Below, piece by piece: positions 28,163-37,047 of a DNA stretch of 64,000 nt. The position numbers and the translations under genes were made by a program. This DNA comes from a candidate division KSB1 bacterium (GTDB lineage Bacteria > Zhuqueibacterota > Zhuqueibacteria > Zhuqueibacterales > Zhuqueibacteraceae), in assembly GCA_034506255.1 (NCBI GenBank), contig JAPDPX010000001.1:558001-622000 (forward strand). The letters are read 5' to 3'. Numbering within the stretch: the stretch's first letter is position 1; every line of letters begins with the position of its first letter. The notes under the pieces were generated by a model, which was not told where the DNA came from, searched no databases, and saw nothing but the letters and a program-made list of their open reading frames with translations.

Positions 28163-29137
28163 ATGGAAATTCCTGGACAGACCCGTTTTCTCGAGCGGCT
28201 GCAATTCTTCAACGGCCAGCGGTTCTTTGCCTCGGACTTGCAGGGAGTGGAAGCTTTCAACCGGGAGATGCGCTGGCTGCACAATCAAAGCCTGCATCAG
28301 CCGGGCATCGGCAGCGGCTTTGCGGTCATCGGCAAGAAAGGCGCTCGTGAAGTCACGATCATGCCGGGTTATGTTATCGATGCACTCGGCCGGGAGATCG
28401 TACTGACCGAGAGCTGGGTTCAACAAATTCCGCCGGTGGCCGGTGAGGACGATGGCGCGCCGGTCTTTTTTGCTCTCACCGTCTCCTATCCTGCCGACTC
28501 GGATTTGGAAGAGGCCGAGACACGGGAGGGAATTTGCCTGCCGCGGGGTGTGGTTCGTTTGCGCGAACAGCCCATTTTTTGCTGGGTGAAGTTGGATGGC
28601 AACGGCCAGCCCGTGGATGTGAGACTCAAACAAGACGTTCTCACCGGCATGAAGATCGTGCTGGCGCGAGCCGAAGTGCTGAATTGCCAGTTGAACAAGG
28701 ACCTTTCCGTTGTGCAGCGCCGCAGCGCCCGGCCGGCCAAGCAGCCGTACATTGCATGTGGCGTGGTTGATCCCACGGCCTGGAAACTTAGTGATAATTG
28801 GGCAGGCTCCCTTGTCCAGCCAACCATCATTCCGCGCGACTTGAGTGCAAAGATTGAAACCGATGCCGCAGGCTTTGTCACCACCCCTTGCTATTCGGCA
28901 CATATCTTGGGGCCGAGGAAAAAACGAGTGACCGTGCCGGCGGGCGAATTTGGGACCTCATCTGTCGTTGAAATTGTGATCGATGGCCTCGTCAATATTG
29001 TTGACCCGCAGCCCAAAAGTTTTGTCGTCAATGTCCTGCTCTTGGCACAATCCCTGGCGAAGGATGAATCAAAAGTAGATATCAATCAGGCGCTTTTTTC
29101 CGATTGGCACATTGTCTGGATGGGCATCGAGGGCTAA
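28163..29137 (+). CDS. eCIS baseplate-associated protein, paralogous family member 2
   Basis: 324 residues from the ATG at 28163, 8 bases after the previous stop. It shows the family pattern: RLQFFNGQRFFASDLQGVEA, HNQSLHQPGIGSGFAV, IMPGYVIDALGREIVL. The C-terminal half shares SAKIETDAAGFVTTPCYSAH and a closing DWHIVWMGIEG with member 1 (LFVCWLGIQ). Probably it arose by tandem duplication with member 1. Followed by 1 base to the gpI-like gene. Function unknown; structural role inferred from context. Confidence 0.8.
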   Translation: MEIPGQTRFLERLQFFNGQRFFASDLQGVEAFNREMRWLHNQSLHQPGIGSGFAVIGKKGAREVTIMPGYVIDALGREIVLTESWVQQIPPVAGEDDGAPVFFALTVSYPADSDLEEAETREGICLPRGVVRLREQPIFCWVKLDGNGQPVDVRLKQDVLTGMKIVLARAEVLNCQLNKDLSVVQRRSARPAKQPYIACGVVDPTAWKLSDNWAGSLVQPTIIPRDLSAKIETDAAGFVTTPCYSAHILGPRKKRVTVPAGEFGTSSVVEIVIDGLVNIVDPQPKSFVVNVLLLAQSLAKDESKVDINQALFSDWHIVWMGIEG

Positions 29138-29138
29138 A

Positions 29139-31247
29139 ATGAACGGAAATGACAAAAACAATTTCTTCTATCTGAATCGCGACAACCGCTGGCCCGGCTT
29201 TCACCTCAACAACGTGGAAATCAACCCGCAGGGCGAGCTGCAACTGCGCGCCGTACCCCGAGCCATTCGCGTTCTGCCTGAAAACCTTGCGAGCTTGCTG
29301 CCGCCGGATCTACCAGCAGGCATCGCCGCTGCTGCTGATGGAACCATTTTTCTCAGTGACTCGGAGAACCATCAAATCTGGCGGGTGGATCCCTGTGATG
29401 AAAAAGGGATACCACAAGTCGTTCGTTGTCTGGGCAGCGAGGGATTTCTGCCGACACAATTCCGCGCGCCGCGAGGTTTGTTCATCCACCAAAAGCGCCA
29501 CGCCTTGATGGTGGCGGATACCGGCAACCATCGCGTACAAATTTTCGATCTTTCTTCGTTGCAGATGCTCGACATTTGGGGCGATCGCGGCGACACCGGC
29601 GAGCCGCAGCCGGGCCTTTGCGATGAACCCATCGCCCTGGCCGGTGATGTGAAAGGCAATATCTACGTGCTCAGCCGCAAAGGAAAACTGCTGCAAAAAT
29701 TCAATCGCTTCGGACAGGTGGAAGCAGAATTTTGGACAGCCGTGGAGAGCAGCGGGAGGCTTACGAATCCCGTGGCGCTTGCCGTCGCAAAAAGCGGACA
29801 TGCCGAGACGGTTTTTGTTCTCGACCATAAACTTGCGCCGGTCGAAGAGGCTCAGGTGCTCGAGTTCGATATTTCAGGAGCCTTCATTCATGCAGTGACT
29901 TTGCAAAATGCGGAGAGGCCGCTGGCAATGGTAGTCACTGCCTCCGCGATCTATCTCGGAGACAACGGCCGTCTGGGGGTCGTGCAATATGATCTTGATG
30001 GCTCGGAGGTTGGCGCGGCCGTGGGATTTCATGGCCCGGTGGCAGCGTTGACAGCAGATCATCGCGGGAATCTTCTTGTGCATACCGGCGAGGCCCGGCA
30101 TCCGGTGTGGCTTGCCGGTGAGGCGGGATATCTAACCGCCGGCGATTTTTGGAGCGGACCTCTGGAGGTTGGCCAATACGAGGTCGTCTGGCATCGACTC
30201 CAGACGTGGGCCGCGCCTCTGCCGGCAGAATCGCATATTCAGTTTTACCTCATGACCGAAAAATCCGAGCCCGGAGAAGATCCGGCCACACTTTTCACCC
30301 CGCAGCACGAACGGCCGATTGATGTACTCGATCTGCTCATTCAAGAGCCCAAGGCCCGCCATCTCTACCTGGGCGCGCGCCTGAGCGGCGACGGCACCGG
30401 CTCGCCGCGCCTGTCGCAGATGCAAGTGAGTTACGATCACGAGACCTACTTGCACCATCTGCCGGCGATCTATCAGAACGACGAGGCCGGGCGGGCTTTC
30501 TTGAGCGCGGCGCTGTCTCTGTTCGAGAGCTTCTTTGAGGAGGGAGAAAGGAAAATCCGGGAGCTGCCGGCGCTTTTCGATCCGTATGCAGCGCCGCGGG
30601 GATTTCTTCCCTGGCTGGCCGGCTGGCTGGCGCTGGAAATCGATGAGAACTGGTCCGAGGCGCTTGCCCGGCGCACGATCGCCGAGGCCTTCGCGGCTTG
30701 TGGCTGGCGCGGCACGGCCAGGGGGCTGCGCCAAAGTCTGGAGAGTTTTGCCGGCATTCGAACTCATATTCTCGAGCCGATCCTCCATCTGCACGTTTGG
30801 TCGCTCGGCGAAACTTCCACGTTGGGATTTGATACCATGCTGGCCTCGGCGCATGCCCAAGGCGCGGTCGTGGGAACAACGGCAACGTTGGATCAATCGC
30901 ATCTGATCACCAACGAAGAATTTGGCGCGCCCCTGTTTGAATCGGTCGCCCACCAGTTTGCCGTGCACGTTTACCGTGGCGAAGTCAACACGGCGGAAAA
31001 GGAGGAAAAGGTTCGCAGTCTCATCGGCCGGGAAAAGCCGGCGCACAGCGACTATCATCTGTGCGTCATTGAACCGCGCATGCGAGTTGGCTTGCAATCC
31101 CGCGTCGGCATCGATACTGTTGTCGCCGGTCCGCCGGAAGTCTTGCGGCTGAACGAAGAGTTGCGCAAGAGAAGTTCACTGAGCGGCATTCCGGCCGGCC
31201 GCATTGGCGAGCGCAGCCAAATTGGCGTGAGCACACGAGTGTATTGA
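29139..31247 (+). CDS. NHL-repeat beta-propeller fused to a tail P2 I-like baseplate domain
   Basis: 702 residues. Residues about 55-330 carry NHL-like blades (GIAAAADGTIFLSDSENHQI, RGLFIHQKRHALMVADTGNH, VKGNIYVLSRKGKLLQKF), so a beta-propeller is likely. The C-terminal 280 residues match phage tail protein I / TIGR02242-type domains: YLHHLPAIYQNDEAGRAF, LFESFFEEGERKIRELPALF, PWLAGWLALEIDENWSEAL and GWRGTARGLRQSLESFAG. Such domains join baseplate to fibres. The added propeller is unusual and could bind a ligand or fibre. It starts 1 base after member 2. Confidence 0.85.
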   Translation: MNGNDKNNFFYLNRDNRWPGFHLNNVEINPQGELQLRAVPRAIRVLPENLASLLPPDLPAGIAAAADGTIFLSDSENHQIWRVDPCDEKGIPQVVRCLGSEGFLPTQFRAPRGLFIHQKRHALMVADTGNHRVQIFDLSSLQMLDIWGDRGDTGEPQPGLCDEPIALAGDVKGNIYVLSRKGKLLQKFNRFGQVEAEFWTAVESSGRLTNPVALAVAKSGHAETVFVLDHKLAPVEEAQVLEFDISGAFIHAVTLQNAERPLAMVVTASAIYLGDNGRLGVVQYDLDGSEVGAAVGFHGPVAALTADHRGNLLVHTGEARHPVWLAGEAGYLTAGDFWSGPLEVGQYEVVWHRLQTWAAPLPAESHIQFYLMTEKSEPGEDPATLFTPQHERPIDVLDLLIQEPKARHLYLGARLSGDGTGSPRLSQMQVSYDHETYLHHLPAIYQNDEAGRAFLSAALSLFESFFEEGERKIRELPALFDPYAAPRGFLPWLAGWLALEIDENWSEALARRTIAEAFAACGWRGTARGLRQSLESFAGIRTHILEPILHLHVWSLGETSTLGFDTMLASAHAQGAVVGTTATLDQSHLITNEEFGAPLFESVAHQFAVHVYRGEVNTAEKEEKVRSLIGREKPAHSDYHLCVIEPRMRVGLQSRVGIDTVVAGPPEVLRLNEELRKRSSLSGIPAGRIGERSQIGVSTRVY

Positions 31248-31298
31248 CGATTACTCAACCTGGTTTTGAAAATATTTTGAACTGAAGGAGAATCATTT

Positions 31299-32039
31299 AT
31301 GGCTCACCATGATGACAATGGCCAGCTCATGGGGGCGTTGCATACCCCCGTACGCAACCATTATTTTTACGGCAAGCTGCTCGACGCGCGCCACTTCACA
31401 ATGGAGCAGAAGTATTTCAATGGCAAGCGCGCGCTGCTCAATCGCCTGATCACCGGCTACGGCGTGATCTGTGGGTTGGATCTGGTTCTGACCGACGAGC
31501 GCGATCACATTATCGTGCAGCCCGGCGTCGCGATTGATAAATGGGGGCGCGAGATCGTGGTGCCCCGGCCTTCGCATCCCATTCCTTGTGAACGACTGCC
31601 CGGCGCACCGCAGGGCGAGGAGGAATGGATCCATCTCTGTCTGGCTTATCACGAATGCGACAGCGACCCAACGCCGGTGCTCGCGGCCGAATGTGATGAG
31701 ACCGGACCCTGCGCCCCGGATACCATTCGCGAACGTTACGAGCTGCTCGCGCGACCCGGACGGGTGCCGGAACCGCCCCACGAATGTTCCCTGCACGATC
31801 TCATCGCGGCCCACCGCATTCGATTCACTTCGTTGGCAAATTGGATCACCCGGCAATGCGATCCTCCCCCGCCGGAGTCCTGCATTCCGTTGGGCGACAT
31901 TTTTATTCCGCCCGATGGCATTTGTCATTCCGAAGATGTGCATGCTGAACATCGCCCGATCGTTTATTCAAACGATTTGCTGTACGAGCTGATTCTGGGA
32001 TTGGCGGAAGAACTGCTTCAAGGCCGGCGCGGGAAGTGA
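31299..32039 (+). CDS. eCIS baseplate-associated protein, paralogous family member 3
   Basis: 246 residues, ATG with GAAGGAGAA upstream. Family pattern: NHYFYGKLLDARHFTMEQKY, NRLITGYGVICGLDLV and VAIDKWGREIVVP. It is closest to member 4 (MEQ-x-YF, NRLxxGxGVxCG). Nine Cys are spread over the second half (AYHECDSDP, AAECDETGPCAPD), so metal or disulfide sites are possible. This form, with HFTMEQ and YGVICGL, recurs in eCIS loci as far as I recall. Role unknown; likely structural. Confidence 0.8.
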   Translation: MAHHDDNGQLMGALHTPVRNHYFYGKLLDARHFTMEQKYFNGKRALLNRLITGYGVICGLDLVLTDERDHIIVQPGVAIDKWGREIVVPRPSHPIPCERLPGAPQGEEEWIHLCLAYHECDSDPTPVLAAECDETGPCAPDTIRERYELLARPGRVPEPPHECSLHDLIAAHRIRFTSLANWITRQCDPPPPESCIPLGDIFIPPDGICHSEDVHAEHRPIVYSNDLLYELILGLAEELLQGRRGK

Positions 32040-32066
32040 TGATTGGCCCATGACCGCGAAGATTTT

Positions 32067-32120
32067 GCAGCGCAGGCATCCTGCCTGCATTGGTTTGCAG
32101 ACAAGATGTCTGCGTTACGC
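32067..32120. repeat. intergenic palindromic repeat
   Basis: GCAGCGCAGGCATCCTGCCT, then after a short spacer GCAGACAAGATGTCTGCGTT and ACGC. It contains the hairpins AGGCATCCTGCCT and GCAGACAAGATGTCTGC. It shares the GCGCAGGCATC-TGCCTGC core with the element at 17835 and is read as another copy of that family. Confidence 0.5.
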
Positions 32121-32169
32121 AATACGCTTTACGTCTCAAGCATAACGCCTTATTTCAAGGATGACGAAA

Positions 32170-33348
32170 ATGAGAGACCAAATAAAAGACATGCTGTGTG
32201 ACACTCCGGCTGTGGAGCGTCCGCGTTACTTCCCCCGGCAGTTGATCACGCCCGAAGACATGATTATGGAGCAGGACTATTTTCGCAACCGCATGCGGAT
32301 GCACAATCGCCTGCTGCATGGCTGGGGCGTGGTCTGCGGCGCGCTGGTCGGGCCGGTGCCAACGACAAACGGCAACGGTGGCATCGAGCCCTGGAAAGTG
32401 CGGGTTTGTCCGGGGTACGTGCTGGGGCCATACGGCGATGAGATCATCATTGCGTGCGAGCATGAGTTCGATCTGCGGCAAAGCGGCGTAACCGGCACAG
32501 CGGCTGATCCTTGCGGCATGAGCCGCGATCCCTGGTGCAGCGAAGTCTGGATGGAGCGGGATCCCGGCGCGAAATATTACGTCGCCGTCAAGTACAAAGA
32601 AATGGCAGTGCGGCCGCTGCGCGTGCAGCCGGTGGGCTGTGGCTGCGACGAAAGCCGCTGTGAATTTTTGCGCTGGCGGGATGGCTACGAGATCCGCGTG
32701 CTGACTGAAACCGAATACGCGCAGATCAGGGCGGCGAGCGAGACACCGCCGGCTTGGAATGAGCTTTTTATGGCTCCCCACACTCACAATCCGGCCTGCC
32801 GGCCCTGCCCATCGCAGCCGTGGGTGGTGCTGGCGTGCATTGAGTTGGATGAGAACGGCCGGCCCGCATTGATTGATAATTGTACGCCGCGGCGATTGGT
32901 TGCAGCGCTCGGCGGTTTTCATTGGCAATGTGCCGGAGGCGTCAGCATAACGAGCGTCACGCCCGCGCCGATCAGTCAAGGCCAAACGAATGTCACCTTG
33001 ACTTTTAAAGGGGAGGGGTTTCAAGAGGGCCTGAGGGTCATGCTGGGCAAGGGCATTTCTGTAATCAAGAATTCCTTTGCCCGTGCCACTGACTGGCCGA
33101 ATGGATTCAGCCTCCGCGTGAATGTGGCGACAGAGGCCGCGCCGGGGGAGCGCGATGTGATCGTGATCAATCCAGACTGTTCGTTTGCCCGAGCAGAGAA
33201 AATTCTCACCGTTGCGGAGGTGAGCAGAACTGCTGCAGCGGTTGCGAGGGAAGAGAGCAGCCAGCCGCCGCGATTGCGAGAAGCGTCGGAGGAAGAAGGT
33301 AGAGAAGCCGAAGCCAGACCCAGGCGAAAAAGAAGTCCGGAGGCGTGA
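32170..33348 (+). CDS. eCIS baseplate-associated protein, paralogous family member 4, with an IPT/TIG-like domain
   Basis: 392 residues. AAGG at 32157-32160 touches the ATG at 32161 but sits 9 bases from the ATG at 32170, so I choose the latter. Family pattern: RYFPRQLITPEDMIMEQDYF, HNRLLHGWGVVCGALV and PGYVLGPYGDEIII. A Cys-rich middle (GCGCDESRCEFL, NPACRPCPSQPW) follows, then at about 260-340 an Ig-like IPT/TIG domain (ITSVTPAPISQGQTNVTLTF) and a charged, disordered tail. The Ig-like domain could present a binding surface on the particle. Confidence 0.8.
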   Translation: MRDQIKDMLCDTPAVERPRYFPRQLITPEDMIMEQDYFRNRMRMHNRLLHGWGVVCGALVGPVPTTNGNGGIEPWKVRVCPGYVLGPYGDEIIIACEHEFDLRQSGVTGTAADPCGMSRDPWCSEVWMERDPGAKYYVAVKYKEMAVRPLRVQPVGCGCDESRCEFLRWRDGYEIRVLTETEYAQIRAASETPPAWNELFMAPHTHNPACRPCPSQPWVVLACIELDENGRPALIDNCTPRRLVAALGGFHWQCAGGVSITSVTPAPISQGQTNVTLTFKGEGFQEGLRVMLGKGISVIKNSFARATDWPNGFSLRVNVATEAAPGERDVIVINPDCSFARAEKILTVAEVSRTAAAVAREESSQPPRLREASEEEGREAEARPRRKRSPEA

Positions 33349-33370
33349 AACGAAACGGGTAAATCACAGT

Positions 33371-33416
33371 GCAGCTTCCAGGCTGCCACCGAAGGCAAGC
33401 TGGCAGCTTGTGCTAC
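33371..33416. repeat. intergenic palindromic repeat fragment
   Basis: Contains GCTGCCA and TGGCAGC arms and closes with TTGTGCTAC, like the GCGCTAC end of the copy at 17835. The remaining gap (33349-33569) shows no gene and ends in a ribosome site (CAGGAG) for the DUF4157 gene. Confidence 0.4.
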
Positions 33417-33569
33417 AAAATCCCGGTGAGCAGGATTGTTTTTTCAAATGCCCTCTCTCCAACGCCCCCTGTGGACGTGAAACAGTGCAATTTTTGAAAA
33501 CCCAAAGGCCGCGCCCAAGCGCTTGAACAAAACTGCGCGCCGCTGTTTTTTATCAGGAGTTGAAATTTC

Positions 33570-35309
33570 ATGGCACGCCAGCACGCAAGTCAAACGAAGG
33601 CATCGGAGGCCAGGGAGCGCACGAGCGCTTTTCCCCTGCGCCAGCCGCAATCGCCGGCTTATGACTCGGGTCCGTCGCAGTTGCAACTTCATTCGATGAT
33701 TGGCAACCGAGCCATGGGTCGCATTCTTCAAGCCAGGCTCCAAGTCAATGAGCCGGGGGACGAGTACGAACAGGAAGCAGACCGGGTCGCAGAGCAGGTG
33801 ATGCGCATGCCGGAGCCGCTGGTTTCGAGAGAGGGAGAGTGGGGGAGAGGGAGACAGCGGGAAAAGGCGTCTGTGATGGTGCAACGAAAGTGTGCGGAAT
33901 GCGCCAGCGGGAAGGGTCTCTGTCCCAAATGTGCCGAAGAAGAAAAGACGGTGCAGAGAAAACCACTGGCCTCGTGGATTACGCCCCTTATTCAGCGGCA
34001 GATGGCAGTAAAGCTGGAAGGGGATGATGAAGAAGAAACCATCCAGGCGAAGGAGACCTCTGGCAGAACGCCGGCGATATCCCCATCTGTTGAAAGATAC
34101 ATCAATGCACTCCACGGCGGTGGTCAGCCCTTGTCGCCATCTCTGCGTGCATTTTTTGAACCACGTTTTGGATATGATTTCAGCCAGGTACGGGTGCATA
34201 CGGATGCACGCGCGGCGGAATCAGCGCGGACAGTAAACGCGCTAGCCTACACAGTCGGACGCGACATGGTGTTTGGGGCGGGGCAATATGCGCCAGAAAC
34301 CCAAACCGGGAAGCAATTGCTGGCGCATGAGCTGACCCACGTCGTTCAGCAAGACGGCCAAATGGCAACGCTGCACCGCAAGGGAATTGACATCCAGAAA
34401 ACCGGCAGGCCGATGGTGCAACGTGGGTTCTTCGGCAGTCTTTGGGAGGGAATCAAGAAAGGCGGCAAAGCCATTGGCGAAGGCGCGAAAGCTGTAGGCG
34501 GTGCAATTTGGGAGGGCGCAAAAGCCGTGGGCCAATGGGGCGGGAATGTGCTCAAGGCCGGCGGCGCTTGGGTGTGGGATCTTTTCACGAAAGCGCCGCT
34601 GCGACTTTGGCGGATCATCGAACATCTCGGCAGCGGAGCGGTGGGCATCGTCAAATGGCTGTGGCACGGCATCAAAACCGTGCGCGGGATCAAGAGTTTC
34701 GCGCAGTGGATTTGGAACGGCTTTCTCTCCGGCGCCGCTTGGCTCGGCAGGCTGATCACCAAACTGCTGGATGTGATCGGCATCGGTGAGATCATGGATT
34801 TGCTTTGGCAGATCATCAAGTTCAACACGCGCACGCTGTCTTCCACCGAAATCGCCGAGGCAAAGAAAGTCTTCGGCAGCAGTATCAGTTACTGGCAGGT
34901 GCGCATTGATGAGTATTCGTTGATCGCATGGCTCGGCTCCTTGTTCAGTGGCGGCGGCGGCATGGGAGTCACGACTTTCCACACCATCAATTTCAACCAG
35001 AAGATCAAAACTGCGCCCGGCAACAGCGACATGGCCTGGCTGATTCATGAGCTGACTCACGTCTCGCAATACGAACACGTCGGCAGCCAGTACATGGGTG
35101 AAGCGCTGCATGCGCAAGCCACCGGCGGCTACGGCTATGGCGGCGAGGCCGGCCTGCTGGCGGCTTTCGCAGCAGGCAAGCATTTGCGCGACTTCAATCG
35201 CGAGCAGCAAGGCGATATTGCGCGCGATTTCTATCTCGCGCTCACCTCCGGCCGGCCCACGACCGCATACGATCCGTTCATTGTGGAACTGCGCGCCGGC
35301 AAGCTCTGA
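33570..35309 (+). CDS. second DUF4157 cargo protein with a Trp/Gly-rich membrane-active-looking region and a second HExxH
   Basis: 579 residues. The N-terminus shares MIGNRAMGRIL and QVNEPGDEYEQEADRVAEQV with the first cargo and has a Cys cluster (CAECASGKGLCPKC). The DUF4157 core (about 195-260) ends in HELTHVVQQ at 253. Residues 285-430 hold repeated Trp/Gly/Ala amphipathic stretches (FFGSLWEGIKKGGKAIGEGA, AVGGAIWEGAKAVGQWGG, VKWLWHGIKTVRGIKSFAQW). A C-terminal domain contains HELTHVSQYEH at 493, with His at 493, 497 and 503. Likely an injected toxin; whether by membrane damage or proteolysis is inference. Confidence 0.85.
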   Translation: MARQHASQTKASEARERTSAFPLRQPQSPAYDSGPSQLQLHSMIGNRAMGRILQARLQVNEPGDEYEQEADRVAEQVMRMPEPLVSREGEWGRGRQREKASVMVQRKCAECASGKGLCPKCAEEEKTVQRKPLASWITPLIQRQMAVKLEGDDEEETIQAKETSGRTPAISPSVERYINALHGGGQPLSPSLRAFFEPRFGYDFSQVRVHTDARAAESARTVNALAYTVGRDMVFGAGQYAPETQTGKQLLAHELTHVVQQDGQMATLHRKGIDIQKTGRPMVQRGFFGSLWEGIKKGGKAIGEGAKAVGGAIWEGAKAVGQWGGNVLKAGGAWVWDLFTKAPLRLWRIIEHLGSGAVGIVKWLWHGIKTVRGIKSFAQWIWNGFLSGAAWLGRLITKLLDVIGIGEIMDLLWQIIKFNTRTLSSTEIAEAKKVFGSSISYWQVRIDEYSLIAWLGSLFSGGGGMGVTTFHTINFNQKIKTAPGNSDMAWLIHELTHVSQYEHVGSQYMGEALHAQATGGYGYGGEAGLLAAFAAGKHLRDFNREQQGDIARDFYLALTSGRPTTAYDPFIVELRAGKL

Positions 35310-35321
35310 CAAGGAAACGCT

Positions 35322-35879
35322 ATGACAAAACGCATTCGAATACCGGCATCAGGCAGAATTCTGCTGGTGGCGGTTCTGCTGCCATTGTTGGGACTAAGCT
35401 GCGACAAGAACTACTATCCCATTGTCGGGCCCTTGCGCTTGCCGCTGGCTATGCCGCCCACCCACGTGTTGAAAATTGCCGGCGTGGAGTCGGTGTTCCC
35501 GATTTTGCAGCAACTCGATCTCTCCCGGCCGGCAGACGAGCCGTCGGCGGCGATCATCTTTTTTGTGACCCAGGAAATGCCCAGCGCCGAACAATTGAGA
35601 CAACTCCGGCCTCTGCCGCTGGATTCGTTGCGTGCGCTGGGATTCCGTGTGAGTCCAATTGGTGAAGTAGAAGGCTATGGCCGTTTTGCCGGATATGCAC
35701 AATGGGCCGCAGAAAAAAAAGAGACGGTTTGCACGGTGCCTGACATTCCGGTTTTCGCGGAGGGGTGGCTGCTCTATGCCGCCGCCAGCCCGTTGCCGGA
35801 GTGGGTTGAGGTCGCGTTGCATTTCAGCCGTCTCAATTTGCCGGAACCGCCGGCCGTGACCGTGTTGCGGCTGCAGTAA
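35322..35879 (+). CDS. small lipoprotein of the injection cluster
   Basis: 185 residues. The signal peptide (ILLVAVLLPLLGLSC) ends in a lipobox Leu-Gly-Leu-Ser-Cys, so it should be lipidated, probably in the outer membrane. The mature part is mixed alpha/beta with no motif I know. It lies 12 bases after the second DUF4157 cargo and 27 bases before the fibre gene, so it is co-transcribed with them. It might confer immunity, anchor particles or act in release; no evidence distinguishes these. Confidence 0.75.
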   Translation: MTKRIRIPASGRILLVAVLLPLLGLSCDKNYYPIVGPLRLPLAMPPTHVLKIAGVESVFPILQQLDLSRPADEPSAAIIFFVTQEMPSAEQLRQLRPLPLDSLRALGFRVSPIGEVEGYGRFAGYAQWAAEKKETVCTVPDIPVFAEGWLLYAAASPLPEWVEVALHFSRLNLPEPPAVTVLRLQ

Positions 35880-35906
35880 TAGGCTCGCTACGAAAGGACT
35901 ACTCCA

Positions 35907-36869
35907 ATGGCTGAATTTGAAAAACTTCTGAAAACCGTTTTTTACTATCCTGATGCCAATAGCATCGCTATGGCAACAAAAGGAAAAGAGCGATTGCGAA
36001 TCGATGGCGACGGCCATTTTGGCTTTGGCACCCGCCAAAATAATCAAGAAACCGTAAGAATCCAGGGGGAGACGAGTGATGCGTCCAAGTTGGCGCTGCT
36101 TATCAACAACGCGGCGCAAAATAGTCTTCTGGCGGTGCGCAATGACGGCAACGTTGGCATCGGCACGGCTGCCCCCGCTGCACGCGTGCACGTACCCGCA
36201 GGCGCGATCGTGAACGGCATCGCCATCGGCATGGATCCGCCCGGTGATATCGGCTTTCCTTTTCCCTATGAAACGGTTGGCACGCGACACACTGCCTACA
36301 ATTTGAGGCTGCATTCCGGCAATGTCATTCATTTTCATACCGGCAATAGTCAGGCCCCGATGGCCTCTATCGATTTGTTTGGTGTCTACCAGACTTCATC
36401 CTTGGTCAACAAAGAGCACATCAACGATCTTTCCAGCCAGGAGGCAGTGGAGATATTGACAAACCTCAGGCCGGTAAAGTTTGTTTTTAGGGGTGAGCGA
36501 GAGCAGAGATGCCATGTTGGGTTCATCGCTGAGGAGGTGCCCGCGATTGCCGCCAGCGCCGACCGAACAATGATCAGCCTGATGGACATCATTGGTGTGC
36601 TGACCAGCGTGGTGAAGGAACAGCAAACGACGATATTGGCGGTGGCTGAACGAGTGGGTGTTTTGGAGGCTGCTTACAAAGATCTCGCTGAATCAGCCAA
36701 ATCTCGGCAGGCCGGGACATCCCCAAGAACGGTATCGGTGCGCAAAGCTTCAGCGAAAGCGATGACAGTGCAACCCGCTCGCCGTAAGCCCAGGCGCAGC
36801 GCTACCAGTCCCACAGGCCTTCCGACGCGACGGCGCAAGCCAAGCCCTGGGAAAATTGGACAGGATTGA
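35907..36869 (+). CDS. fibre protein with a C-terminal S74 intramolecular chaperone-like domain
   Basis: 320 residues, ATG preceded by GAAAGGA. The N-terminal part has fibre-like beta repeats (RLRIDGDGHFGFGT, LLAVRNDGNVGIGTAAPAAR). Residues 165-250 match the peptidase S74 / endosialidase-type chaperone: NKEHINDLSSQEAVEILTNL, RPVKFVFRGE and HVGFIAEEVPAIA, followed by the long helix MDIIGVLTSVVKEQQTTILA. The chaperone helps fibre trimers fold. The tail is very basic (RRKPRRSATSP). It is the receptor-binding candidate of the particle and the last gene of the cluster. Confidence 0.87.
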   Translation: MAEFEKLLKTVFYYPDANSIAMATKGKERLRIDGDGHFGFGTRQNNQETVRIQGETSDASKLALLINNAAQNSLLAVRNDGNVGIGTAAPAARVHVPAGAIVNGIAIGMDPPGDIGFPFPYETVGTRHTAYNLRLHSGNVIHFHTGNSQAPMASIDLFGVYQTSSLVNKEHINDLSSQEAVEILTNLRPVKFVFRGEREQRCHVGFIAEEVPAIAASADRTMISLMDIIGVLTSVVKEQQTTILAVAERVGVLEAAYKDLAESAKSRQAGTSPRTVSVRKASAKAMTVQPARRKPRRSATSPTGLPTRRRKPSPGKIGQD

Positions 36870-37047
36870 CACGATAAGCAGGATTGATGCGATTTGGTTT
36901 CATTCTGCGGAGCTGGCCCATTCGCCCACCAACTTGTTCTTCAGTCCTTTACGCCGCTCTGCCGACAGGGGACAGGGGGGCAAGGAGACAGCGTGGCTGT
37001 TCGAGTGAGGGTGATGCGGTTGGTTAAAACGGTTTTGGTGAGCGCGC

